From the NCBI GenBank assembly GCA_910586255.1, contig CAJUHR010000005.1, forward strand, positions 1 through 64,000: a stretch of DNA of 64,000 nt, in the 5' to 3' direction. Both the position numbers and the translations under genes were made by a program. Shown in pieces: positions 17,652 to 24,405 of this stretch. This stretch comes from an uncultured Lachnospiraceae bacterium (lineage in GTDB: Bacteria > Bacillota > Clostridia > Lachnospirales > Lachnospiraceae). The notes under the pieces are model-generated. The model searched no databases. It saw nothing but the letters and a program-made list of their open reading frames with translations, and was not told the origin of the DNA. Each line of letters begins with the position of its first letter. Positions within the stretch are counted from its first letter, which is position 1.

Positions 17652-18206
17652 CTATGACATTTTTTCCATCTCCTGCTCCGTCTGTTCCGCCAGCCGGATC
17701 AAGACCTCTGCCACCTCCGGATAACTCTGGGCAATCTCCATAAATACCTTGTCCTTTAACAGGTTCATGGCCGTATGGACTGCCCCGGCCTCTTTCCGGG
17801 CGTTGATTTTCAGTTTCTCATTCTGTACCTGTGCCCGCTGCAGGGTAGCCACCGCATTGGCCGCCTTGCTCATTCCTGCCGCATCCAGCTCCTCATCCAT
17901 CAGCGTCTCCATGATGATCTGATTGAGGATCATGTTGTTGGCTTCGTGGATCTCCGTGGGCGGGCGCTCGATGTTGTCCTCCGCCAGCAGGCGGGCAAAC
18001 TGCTGGGCCACCCGCACGGATTCAAATTTCTTTAGATACCGCCTGCCGTACCGCCCCACGCTGCTGGCATGGATATCATAGCCCTGCTCCTTTAAATCCC
18101 CGGAAATGGATTCATAGGTCCGCCCGTCCATCAGCTGCTGTTCCACATCCTCCCGGATATTTGCCGGCAGGCTGTCAATCTTTCCGTGGGCCCGGTTCTT
18201 ATCCAT
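17652..18206 (-). CDS. DUF3486 family protein (Mu gp27-like, putative small terminase)
   Basis: The 184-residue product starts at ATG 18204-18206, overlapping the end of the upstream gene. It begins MDKNRAHGKIDSLPANIRED, where the DSLP and RTYESISGDLKEQGYDIHAS segments are the DUF3486 hallmark: a helix-turn-helix protein typical of Mu-like phages, located before terL. A coiled coil follows (about 95-184). In Mu the matching gene product is the presumed small terminase subunit that recognises the packaging site. Confidence 0.85.
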   Translation of the reverse strand: MDKNRAHGKIDSLPANIREDVEQQLMDGRTYESISGDLKEQGYDIHASSVGRYGRRYLKKFESVRVAQQFARLLAEDNIERPPTEIHEANNMILNQIIMETLMDEELDAAGMSKAANAVATLQRAQVQNEKLKINARKEAGAVHTAMNLLKDKVFMEIAQSYPEVAEVLIRLAEQTEQEMEKMS

Positions 18207-18513
18207 CCCCCACCCCGATCCCAGGCTCCTCTTTCGTCCCTTCCAGGACATCGATCCCGTCCGGGGTCAGGATATAGACATCCATGTCAATCCCCAGGGC
18301 CTGATTTTTACATTCCGCCTTCCAGATGAGCCCTTTCCTTTCCAGGTAAAAAAGCTGCTCCCTGACCTGTCCCGGCTCTGCCCGGCTCCCGGCCTTTTTC
18401 ATGGCCATCCGGATCACCTTTTCGCTTGCCCCGTTGGGCCCTGCCTGGCGCAGGAGCTCTAAGAGCTGGTTCCGGATCACCTGGTTTTCTATTGTTTTGA
18501 CTAAATCAGCCAT
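18199..18513 (-). CDS. small winged-helix-like phage protein
   Basis: The 104-residue product starts at ATG 18511-18513 behind GGGGGTGG. It contains two helices followed by a wing-like part (QVREQLFYLERKGLIWKAEC, then DMDVYILTPDGIDVLEGT), the pattern of a winged-helix domain. It overlaps the genes on both sides. It resembles its upstream neighbour in layout and may be a diverged duplicate. In Mu, small genes of unknown function occupy this place between lysis and DUF3486 genes. Confidence 0.65.
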   Translation of the reverse strand: MADLVKTIENQVIRNQLLELLRQAGPNGASEKVIRMAMKKAGSRAEPGQVREQLFYLERKGLIWKAECKNQALGIDMDVYILTPDGIDVLEGTKEEPGIGVGDG

Positions 18514-18814
18514 CAATGACCACCCCCACATCCTCCAGATCCCCTTCTGCTAAGTTTACGCCCCGCGGCGTCAGCCAGATGAGGGAATCCATGTAATTTG
18601 TTTTGTTCAGTTCCAAATGGACAAATTCCTTTTCCCTTCCGCCCAGGTAATAGAGCGCGGATTTGATCCCGGTATCGGTCAGCAGTCCCGACAGCGGCAG
18701 CGATGCTTTTAGTACGGACAGGCTGATGTCCTCCCCGTAATACCGATACAGGGTTTCCACAATATTTCCCCGAAGCTGCTTTGTCTTAATAATATCCAGT
18801 GCCGACCGGCTCAT
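18506..18814 (-). CDS. VpaChn25_0724-like phage protein (winged helix)
   Basis: About 102 residues, start at the ATG six bases after GGGAG (18812-18814). It contains GIKSALYYLGGREKEFVHLE and ends with LIWLTPRGVNLAEGDLEDVG. These features match a small winged-helix family common in Mu-like phages between the holin and DUF3486 genes. The function is unknown; DNA binding is plausible. It overlaps the next gene by 8 bases. Confidence 0.65.
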   Translation of the reverse strand: MSRSALDIIKTKQLRGNIVETLYRYYGEDISLSVLKASLPLSGLLTDTGIKSALYYLGGREKEFVHLELNKTNYMDSLIWLTPRGVNLAEGDLEDVGVVIDG

Positions 18815-18824
18815 CTCCATCTCC

Positions 18825-19301
18825 CTATCCCCTTATTTCCACTTTTTCTTCCAGGCGCTCCATCCGCCCTAACATTCCTTCAATCGTCCGGTTGATCCCG
18901 TCCATAGACCGGTTGATTCCGTCCATGGACCGGCTGATCTCCTTCATGGTCTCGCTGGTACCATTTAACTGGGACATGAGGGCGTTCTCCCGCTTCTCGG
19001 CTTCTTCCTTTAAAATCTGTTCCCGTTTATCCGATTCCTTCCGGATTAACTCCTCCCTTTTGGCATTTTCGGACATCAGGAGGGCCTCCTTGTCCCGGAA
19101 CTGGGATTTCGCATTTTCCAGCTCCCGGCTGATCTCCTCCTTCTGCTTTTTTGCCTCCTCCCGGTTTTTGCATTTCTCCTCTACCAGGGATTCCTCTCGG
19201 TCCTTATCCCTTTTTAAAAAATAGGCCACAAACAGGATCAGGAGCGCGGACTGCAGGCCGACACTCTGCATCATTTCCAGGATCTCGGTGATTCCTGTCA
19301 T
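18825..19301 (-). CDS. membrane-anchored coiled-coil protein, holin/spanin-like
   Basis: A 158-residue protein with one N-terminal membrane segment (LQSALLILFVAYFLK, about residues 16-30) and a long charged coiled coil. The coil ends in a short tandem repeat (two copies of RSMDGIN and a third related unit at about 124-143). This is the BhlA/UviB-like arrangement seen beside holins. It lies between the LLH-type holin gene and the DUF3486 block, so a role in lysis is likely. Confidence 0.6.
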   Translation of the reverse strand: MTGITEILEMMQSVGLQSALLILFVAYFLKRDKDREESLVEEKCKNREEAKKQKEEISRELENAKSQFRDKEALLMSENAKREELIRKESDKREQILKEEAEKRENALMSQLNGTSETMKEISRSMDGINRSMDGINRTIEGMLGRMERLEEKVEIRG

Positions 19302-19304
19302 CTC

Positions 19305-19823
19305 TTACTCCCCTCCTTCCTCCGGAAGGATCGTAAGCGTACCGGTGCCTGATAGGATCTCTCCCGAGGAGATTTCAAGCATCCGGGGGGCCGTCTGCTT
19401 AATCCCGATTAAGTACGCCTCGATCTGATCTGCGATATAGGCGTCCAGATCCGTGATATAGGTTTCCAGCGTCTTGGTAACGCCCGGCGTCAGCTGGCCC
19501 TTTACGCCGTAGAGCACATCCTTGGCCAGGATGGTCAGGGAACTCCTGTCCTCCAGCCCTGCCTTTACCCGTTCCCGGATATCCTTTGCCTTGGTCTGCT
19601 CCATGGCCGCCACTGCATTGTAGGTGATCCCATCCAGCAGCTCTTTGGCTGTCTCAAACATCCGGGCAGCGATCTCCTGGTTTTCGTTCTCCGCCTCATC
19701 CCGCATCTTGTCCAGCCAATTGCCGGCCACTACCTGGAGATTCCGGCAGAGGAAGCAAAAACCCACAGTAAATACCGCCATCGCCGTTGTGGTTGCCACA
19801 TCCATAAACAATTCTTTCATCAT
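19305..19823 (-). CDS. phage holin, LLH family
   Basis: A 172-residue protein with an N-terminal hydrophobic segment (ATTTAMAVFTVGFCFLCRNL) followed by a helical cytoplasmic domain (ARMFETAKELLDGITYNAVA, then SLTILAKDVLYGVKGQLTPG), which matches the LLH-type holin layout. A second ATG directly follows the first, so the true start could be one codon later. It is the first gene of the late block after the Mor-type promoter, which would time lysis with virion production. Confidence 0.7.
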   Translation of the reverse strand: MMKELFMDVATTTAMAVFTVGFCFLCRNLQVVAGNWLDKMRDEAENENQEIAARMFETAKELLDGITYNAVAAMEQTKAKDIRERVKAGLEDRSSLTILAKDVLYGVKGQLTPGVTKTLETYITDLDAYIADQIEAYLIGIKQTAPRMLEISSGEILSGTGTLTILPEEGGE

Positions 19824-19852
19824 CCTTTTCCCCTTTCTTTTTAAACTTAAAA

Positions 19853-19894
19853 AGATTCCCTTACAGGCCCTAAATTCTGCCTGTAAGGGAATCT
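19853..19894 (-). terminator. 16-bp perfect inverted repeat with T tract after the Mor gene
   Basis: Arms at 19853-19868 and 19879-19894 are perfectly complementary (16 bp) with a 10-base loop. Read leftward the stem is followed by TTTTTAAGTTT, so it should stop transcripts coming from the Mor gene. A late-promoter -10 box overlaps the boundary of the stem (19896-19901), so transcripts starting there would lack most of one arm and could escape termination. Confidence 0.7.
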
Positions 19895-19895
19895 T

Positions 19896-19932
19896 ATCAT
19901 AAAAGCTCTGTCAAGTACGTTGTCTGTGACAA
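19896..19932 (-). promoter_or_regulatory. candidate Mor-activated late promoter
   Basis: On the leftward strand a TATGAT -10 box at 19896-19901 has no good -35 box at the usual distance. A dyad TTGTC-ACA-GACAA lies at 19920-19932, centred about 37 bases before the expected start. Mor- and C-dependent Mu promoters have a -10, a poor -35 and an activator dyad at about this place. It lies just after the mor-like gene and before the holin gene. The activator link is inferred. Confidence 0.5.
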
Positions 19933-19979
19933 TTTTTTTGACAATCCGGAAAAATCCTAAAAAGGTGCTTGACAAGGGT

Positions 19980-20297
19980 TTAAAGATACTGGGAAAGATC
20001 GTACTGCCCGGGCACCTGGCGGGACGCTGCCTTTACGATCTGATCCCGGACCAGCCGGTAAACCGTGGATTCCGACACCTGGTATTTCTTTGCCAGCTGC
20101 TTGATGTTGGTGCCGTCAAACTCCTCGGAGATGGCTTTATACTTCCGGTTTTTCAAAAGCTCCTCCGGCTTTGGGATGTAAATCTGGGTTCCCCCGTACA
20201 CCTTTGCCAGCTCTAAAAGCTTTTCAATCCCGATGATCTGTGCATAGCTCCGGTGCTGCTCCTGCAGATCCTCCAGGGAAATGCCCTCCTGCTCCAT
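19980..20297 (-). CDS. Mor/C family middle/late transcription activator
   Basis: A 105-residue protein with the Mor pattern. A dimerisation part at about 20-70 contains LLELAKVYGGTQIYIPKPEE, and a C-terminal helix-turn-helix is formed by NIKQLAKKYQVSESTVYRLV. It starts at ATG 20297 after GAAAGGAGGTGGCGGCAT. In Mu, Mor activates the middle promoter driving C, which drives late genes. Only one such gene is seen here, so it probably drives lysis and virion genes directly from the promoter at 19.9 kb. Confidence 0.85.
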   Translation of the reverse strand: MEQEGISLEDLQEQHRSYAQIIGIEKLLELAKVYGGTQIYIPKPEELLKNRKYKAISEEFDGTNIKQLAKKYQVSESTVYRLVRDQIVKAASRQVPGQYDLSQYL

Positions 20298-20327
20298 ATG
20301 CCGCCACCTCCTTTCTTTTTTGCTTTT

Positions 20328-21188
20328 CTATTCGTTGTCCCAGAACACCGTCAGTGCCCCGTCCGCATCCGTTTCCATCAGGGCTCCTTCATCGGCTCCC
20401 GGACCTTCATGCAGGTAGTAGGGCTTCCCGCCCTTAAACTGCAGGCCCTTCAGCATGTAGCCGGCCCGGTCAAACAGGTACCAGCGGCCGCCAATCCTTA
20501 ACCACCCGTCCGAAGGATAAGTCCCGTCATGATCCAGGTACCACCATCCGGTTTCATCCCGCTGCCAGCCCGGGGCAGCCGGCGCCTGGGGGCCGGCCTC
20601 TGCTTCCTGTGCTTTCCGAATCCCAAAACCGTCAATGATTCCGGCCGCTACCGCCCGGGCAACCTCCTTCTTGTGGGCATTGTACCAGGTCATATCATCC
20701 AGGTCGTCAATAAATGCCGTCTCTAAGAGCGCATAATCCACGCCGGCCCGGTAGGCCATGTTGCAGTTTAACAGGCCGGAGGTATAAAAGATCCCGTCCC
20801 CCCACTGTTTAAATCCCAGGGAAACCACGTTTCTTAAGATCCGCTGCTCTACCGATACTCCCCGGATCCCGGTATGGAGATAAAACCCGATTCCGGTGAA
20901 TTTCCCGTCCATCATCCCGTCCCCATGCACCTTTGCATTAAAATGGACCTCGAAGATGTAATCGTAGGATTTAAAATTGGGGCCGGTACCTGCCTTATTC
21001 TGTTTATAGCAGTTCTTGGACTGGTCATATACGGTAACCTCCGCATCCGCCCCGCTAAAGCATCCCGCCAGCAGGTTTACCAGCTCCCTGGTATAGAGGT
21101 ACTCCTGGTATTGCACCCCGTTCATGGTGCTGCAGGCGCCCGGGTCTCCCTGGCCGTGGCCTGCAATAAGTAAAATTTTCTTCCTCAT
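20328..21188 (-). CDS. endolysin: N-acetylmuramoyl-L-alanine amidase with cell-wall-binding repeats
   Basis: A 286-residue endolysin. Residues 1 to about 195 form an Amidase_3 domain with the zinc ligands in IAGHGQGDPGA (His10), EVHFNA and the catalytic Glu of LLETAFID. Residues about 205-286 contain choline-binding-type repeats (GWQRDETGWWYLDHDGTYPS, then GGRWYLFDRAGYM). It cuts the amide bond between muramic acid and the stem peptide. It has no signal peptide, so it needs the holin. It lies before the Mor gene, outside the late block. Confidence 0.9.
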   Translation of the reverse strand: MRKKILLIAGHGQGDPGACSTMNGVQYQEYLYTRELVNLLAGCFSGADAEVTVYDQSKNCYKQNKAGTGPNFKSYDYIFEVHFNAKVHGDGMMDGKFTGIGFYLHTGIRGVSVEQRILRNVVSLGFKQWGDGIFYTSGLLNCNMAYRAGVDYALLETAFIDDLDDMTWYNAHKKEVARAVAAGIIDGFGIRKAQEAEAGPQAPAAPGWQRDETGWWYLDHDGTYPSDGWLRIGGRWYLFDRAGYMLKGLQFKGGKPYYLHEGPGADEGALMETDADGALTVFWDNE

Positions 21189-21595
21189 GTTTTGCTTCCT
21201 CCTTCATTTTTCTCTGCTTCTTCGTTCACCCGGTTATAATACTTCCGGTCCCCGTTTAAATAGACTTCCCGCTTCCTCTGGTTCCCCAAAAGCTGCCTTA
21301 AGCCGCTGAAAGCTTTTTTGTAGGACGGCTCATCCAGATAGCGGATGATATATTCCAGCTCCAGCATCCGATCCTTGCCCTGGCGCCTCCGGATCCGGCT
21401 GTCTCTCAGACGGGCCGCTGTCCGGTGCAGTTCCTCTTCATCCCCTGCAAACTCAATTGCATGGAGGAAATCCTGCAGCCTGGCTTCCTCCTGTTTCACG
21501 GCCTCCTGGGCTTTCTGGTAGTCCTGCCGGCACGCTTCCATCCTCTTTAAAATCCCCTCAATTTCTCCCGACCATTGCTTCCCTTCCTCCTGCAT
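21185..21595 (-). CDS. coiled-coil phage protein of unknown function
   Basis: A 136-residue, highly charged protein, predicted helical over most of its length (GILKRMEACRQDYQKAQEAV, then EARLQDFLHAIEFAGDEEEL). No family recognised. It overlaps the GemA gene by 38 bases and the endolysin gene by 4, which argues that it is real and co-translated with them. Confidence 0.6.
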   Translation of the reverse strand: MQEEGKQWSGEIEGILKRMEACRQDYQKAQEAVKQEEARLQDFLHAIEFAGDEEELHRTAARLRDSRIRRRQGKDRMLELEYIIRYLDEPSYKKAFSGLRQLLGNQRKREVYLNGDRKYYNRVNEEAEKNEGGSKT

Positions 21596-22001
21596 CCTCT
21601 TCCCCCCTTTCCACCATTGCCTTTAAGGCCTCAATCACCTTGCACGCCTTGGAGCGGGTCAGGCCGGTCCAGTACAGGGTATCCTGCTGCTTCCTGCAGA
21701 ATCCGTTCAGCCGCTCCTCATCCGGGTGCCCTGCCTCATCTACCCAGCCAAGCCGTCTGGCCAGGCTTAAAAGGTATCCCCGCTGGGCCTGGGACATTCC
21801 ATCCGTCCGGGGCCTGGGGGACCTTACTTCCCTTCCGGACAGCCCGTCTATGACCTGGATGGCTTCCAGGATGGTAAGCTTGGACAGACTTTCTTTTTTT
21901 ACCAATGCGCAAACATAGGCGTGCAGCAGGTCATTGTCCATTCCGTTTTTCTTCGCCAATGCAAAAATCTTCCGTTTCTGTGCTGCTGATGCCGGGTTCA
22001 T
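21558..22001 (-). CDS. GemA / gp16-like phage regulatory protein (DUF1018)
   Basis: The 147-residue product starts at ATG 21999-22001 behind GGAGGTGGAAGA. It has the gp16 family pattern: AAQKRKIFALAKKNGMDNDL, then SLSKLTILEAIQVIDGL, and a second half AQRGYLLSLARRLGWVDEAG with a C-terminal SKACKVIEALKAMVE. In Mu, GemA modulates host gene expression and DNA supercoiling. The second half is typical of longer Firmicutes versions. Confidence 0.8.
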   Translation of the reverse strand: MNPASAAQKRKIFALAKKNGMDNDLLHAYVCALVKKESLSKLTILEAIQVIDGLSGREVRSPRPRTDGMSQAQRGYLLSLARRLGWVDEAGHPDEERLNGFCRKQQDTLYWTGLTRSKACKVIEALKAMVERGEEDAGGREAMVGRN

Positions 22002-22014
22002 TCTTCCACCTCCT

Positions 22015-22740
22015 TCATCCGGCCCGAAGGCCGATCTTAACCGTCTCATCCACCAGGATACACCGTTTAATCGATTCCGCCGTTTCTTCAAAACGGGCCT
22101 CGTCAAAAAATGCTAAAATCAGCTTCCAGTTCTGGATCTGGTAAATCAGATACAGTTCCTCGTCAATGTTGATTTCATTTTCCCGCATGTTTAAGGCATC
22201 CAGGACGGCTTTTTTATCCCGCTTATAGTCGCCCTTTAACTTTTTTAACAGGGATGCCTTTTTCTTTGGGTCCTCCGCGCACCATCCGGATTTCTCCACC
22301 ACCTCGGGGATGGTCATCTCCCGTTCATAATCATCCAGGATCACCGCCGTTAAAGCCCGCTTAAAGGCATCATCAATGTCATATTTGATTTCGGCAGGCT
22401 TTATGCGTACCTTTTCTCCCACCAGCTCCGCACCTAACAGCTCTTTTAATTTAAAGTAGTTTAAGATGTCAAATTTCTGCGCCACGGCCACAGATGCCAG
22501 TGCCTTCCCGCTTCCCGCCCATTCCGTAAACTTGATATGCCGGTCCTCCTGGAAAGCAACCGCCCGGTTCTGGATCTCCGCGCTGATCACATCCAGCTCC
22601 GCCTTGGCAAAATCCACCTTGATCTTTTTGGCCGCTGCCAGGTCCACCAACTCTTCCACCGGAAGCTCCTGAAGGTTTATGGTTGCAACCGGCCGGTCTT
22701 TCAATTCCTGCCTTTCTTTCAGTTCCCGGGTGTTTTCCAT
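22015..22740 (-). CDS. conserved early phage protein of unknown function
   Basis: A 241-residue protein with a helical N terminus (LQELPVEELVDLAAAKKIKV) and middle segments FKLKELLGAELVGEKVRIKP and ALTAVILDDYEREMTIPEVV. It has no membrane segment and no motif I can name. The gene follows the AbrB-like gene with the stop and start overlapping and precedes GemA, in the part of the early operon where Mu keeps its kil-gam region. It is a possible DNA-protection protein, but nothing in the sequence shows this. Confidence 0.6.
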   Translation of the reverse strand: MENTRELKERQELKDRPVATINLQELPVEELVDLAAAKKIKVDFAKAELDVISAEIQNRAVAFQEDRHIKFTEWAGSGKALASVAVAQKFDILNYFKLKELLGAELVGEKVRIKPAEIKYDIDDAFKRALTAVILDDYEREMTIPEVVEKSGWCAEDPKKKASLLKKLKGDYKRDKKAVLDALNMRENEINIDEELYLIYQIQNWKLILAFFDEARFEETAESIKRCILVDETVKIGLRAG

Positions 22741-22994
22741 CAGCCTTTTCCCCCTTCCAGGATTGCCAGGGCCTTCCGGCAGCAGGAGAGGCAGATCCTC
22801 TTTCCGGATATGGCTGCCGTATCTTCCTCCCTGCCGCAGATCATACAGCGGGGGATATGGGCCTTAAGAATAATCCGTCCCTGGCTATCCACTTCCATAT
22901 CCATGGCATCCCTTTCCCGGATCCCCAAATCCCGGCGTATGGCTACCGGGATGCTGACGGATCCATGACTGGTGATCCGTTTCATATGCTTCAT
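22740..22994 (-). CDS. AbrB/SpoVT-like DNA-binding protein with zinc-finger tail
   Basis: The ATG at 22992-22994, eight bases after GGAGGG, gives 84 residues. Residues 1-50 are a swapped-hairpin AbrB domain (ITSHGSVSIPVAIRRDLGIR, then MDMEVDSQGRIILK). Residues 50-75 hold two CxxC pairs (CMICG and CLSCC), likely a zinc site. AbrB-like transition-state regulators with such a tail are common in Clostridia and their phages. It probably regulates the early operon or host genes. Confidence 0.75.
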   Translation of the reverse strand: MKHMKRITSHGSVSIPVAIRRDLGIRERDAMDMEVDSQGRIILKAHIPRCMICGREEDTAAISGKRICLSCCRKALAILEGGKG

Positions 22995-23098
22995 CCGTTG
23001 TCCCTCCGATCTTTCTATTTTCCTCCGTCTGCATTTTACGGGCTTCGGACCGTCCTCGGCTGCATTAAGGCGGGGACCCGGCTGTCCCCTTAAAAATA

Positions 23099-23413
23099 TT
23101 ACCCAGGCTTTTTTTGTGTACAGAAGGTATAAACCTGCATGGCCGGACGCCTGCTCTCCCTCCGGGCCATTTCCTCCTGGATTTGGTTTAATTCTGCCAG
23201 GCACCGCTGCTCCCGCACCTCCAAGGGCTCTTTTTCCTCCTGCTCCTTCATCCATTTCCACAGACGGTACGAGGTACGGTTTTCAAAATAATCATAAAAA
23301 TCTTTTGCATCCACCAGGACACACCAGGCCAGGTACAGGCAGCAGGATACCAGTACGATAAGCAGCAGCACCAGCCCGGCCAATACAATCAGACCAACAA
23401 GCAACTCCTTCAT
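23099..23413 (-). CDS. small membrane protein
   Basis: A 104-residue protein with an N-terminal membrane segment (LLVGLIVLAGLVLLLIVLVS, about 4-30) followed by a charged, helical cytoplasmic tail. It starts at ATG 23413 after GGGGGATAGAGGAA. It lies between MuB and the AbrB-like gene. Phage membrane proteins at this place can act in superinfection exclusion, but there is no direct evidence. Confidence 0.55.
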   Translation of the reverse strand: MKELLVGLIVLAGLVLLLIVLVSCCLYLAWCVLVDAKDFYDYFENRTSYRLWKWMKEQEEKEPLEVREQRCLAELNQIQEEMARRESRRPAMQVYTFCTQKKPG

Positions 23414-23427
23414 TTCCTCTATCCCCC

Positions 23428-24318
23428 TTATCCGATATTCATTTCCCGGGCCACCCGGACAATGGCGCCGGAATCCACCTTGCCAAACAGGGCGGCGGCA
23501 GCCACATAGGTATTGACCGCCCCCCGGATTCCGTACCGGGTCTTGGCAATCTTGTATAAAAAATCCATGGCCTCCTCATCCAGCCCGGCTCCGAAAAAGA
23601 TTTTTTCCAAGTCTACTCGTTTGATGCTTCCCAATAATACCGGCCTGCGGATGGCAATCCGGGAAAAGATCTGGGCAAAGTCCGCCTTCCCGCTCCCCTT
23701 TAAGCGGCTGTACACCTCCTCATTGCCCACAAAGCAGATCCCTACGCCGGTTTCATCAGAAATGCTCCGAAGATGCTCCAGGGTCTTTTTCGTCAGGTGC
23801 TGGGCCTCGTCAATGATAATCACCCGCCCGGATCCTTTCAGCCGGTTCACCATCTCCAGGTAAATTCTCCGGGCATTTTTCTCCCGGATGCCGATCTGCT
23901 CCGATAAGAGGTCATTGACCCCGCTCATAGTGGCAAAAGCCGGGGATACAGTAATCAGGATTGCCATGGGGTTGTTTTCACAGTACCTGCGGATCCCCAT
24001 GGTCTTTCCAATCCCGGCATCCCCGTAGATCACCCCGATCTTCCCCTGCAGGTGACAGTATTCAATGGCATCCATCACCTGCCGGCTTACCGTTGTCTCC
24101 GCAAAGGGCGGGGCCTTCGGGGCCTGCTTTTTGCTCTCGTTTTTCTGCAGCAGCGCCTCAATCTTCGGGATTACCGTGTGGGGCGCTTTATAGGTCCCGC
24201 TGATAAACGCGGACAGCTGCCCGGAGCTGATCCCCAGCTCCTTGGCAATCTCACTTTGGGATTTTCCGGAACTGTCACGGTATCCCACAACTGCTTCCCG
24301 TGCCTGTTGCTCATTCAT
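23428..24318 (-). CDS. MuB-like AAA+ ATPase, target DNA activator
   Basis: A 296-residue protein. An N-terminal helix-turn-helix (SQSEIAKELGISSGQLSAFI, about 20-40) is followed by an AAA domain with Walker A GDAGIGKT (about 99-106), Walker B VIIIDEAQ (about 170) and sensor region GICFVGNEEVYSRL. This is the MuB architecture: an ATP-dependent DNA-binding protein that selects target sites, gives target immunity and activates the transposase. The gene follows MuA with an 87-base gap holding two GC-rich hairpins. Confidence 0.9.
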   Translation of the reverse strand: MNEQQAREAVVGYRDSSGKSQSEIAKELGISSGQLSAFISGTYKAPHTVIPKIEALLQKNESKKQAPKAPPFAETTVSRQVMDAIEYCHLQGKIGVIYGDAGIGKTMGIRRYCENNPMAILITVSPAFATMSGVNDLLSEQIGIREKNARRIYLEMVNRLKGSGRVIIIDEAQHLTKKTLEHLRSISDETGVGICFVGNEEVYSRLKGSGKADFAQIFSRIAIRRPVLLGSIKRVDLEKIFFGAGLDEEAMDFLYKIAKTRYGIRGAVNTYVAAAALFGKVDSGAIVRVAREMNIG

Positions 24319-24405
24319 ACGCCTGTCCTCCTTATTCTTTCATCATCCTTGGGATGGCTCTGCCATCCGAATCCCCCGTCCGGCTGTGACCCCGGACGGA
24401 AGCGG

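Noticed and set aside
24319..24405. Two GC-rich hairpins between MuA and MuB genes as a terminator
   Set aside because: Neither is followed by a T tract, and MuA and MuB must be co-expressed. They may tune translation, but the evidence is weak.
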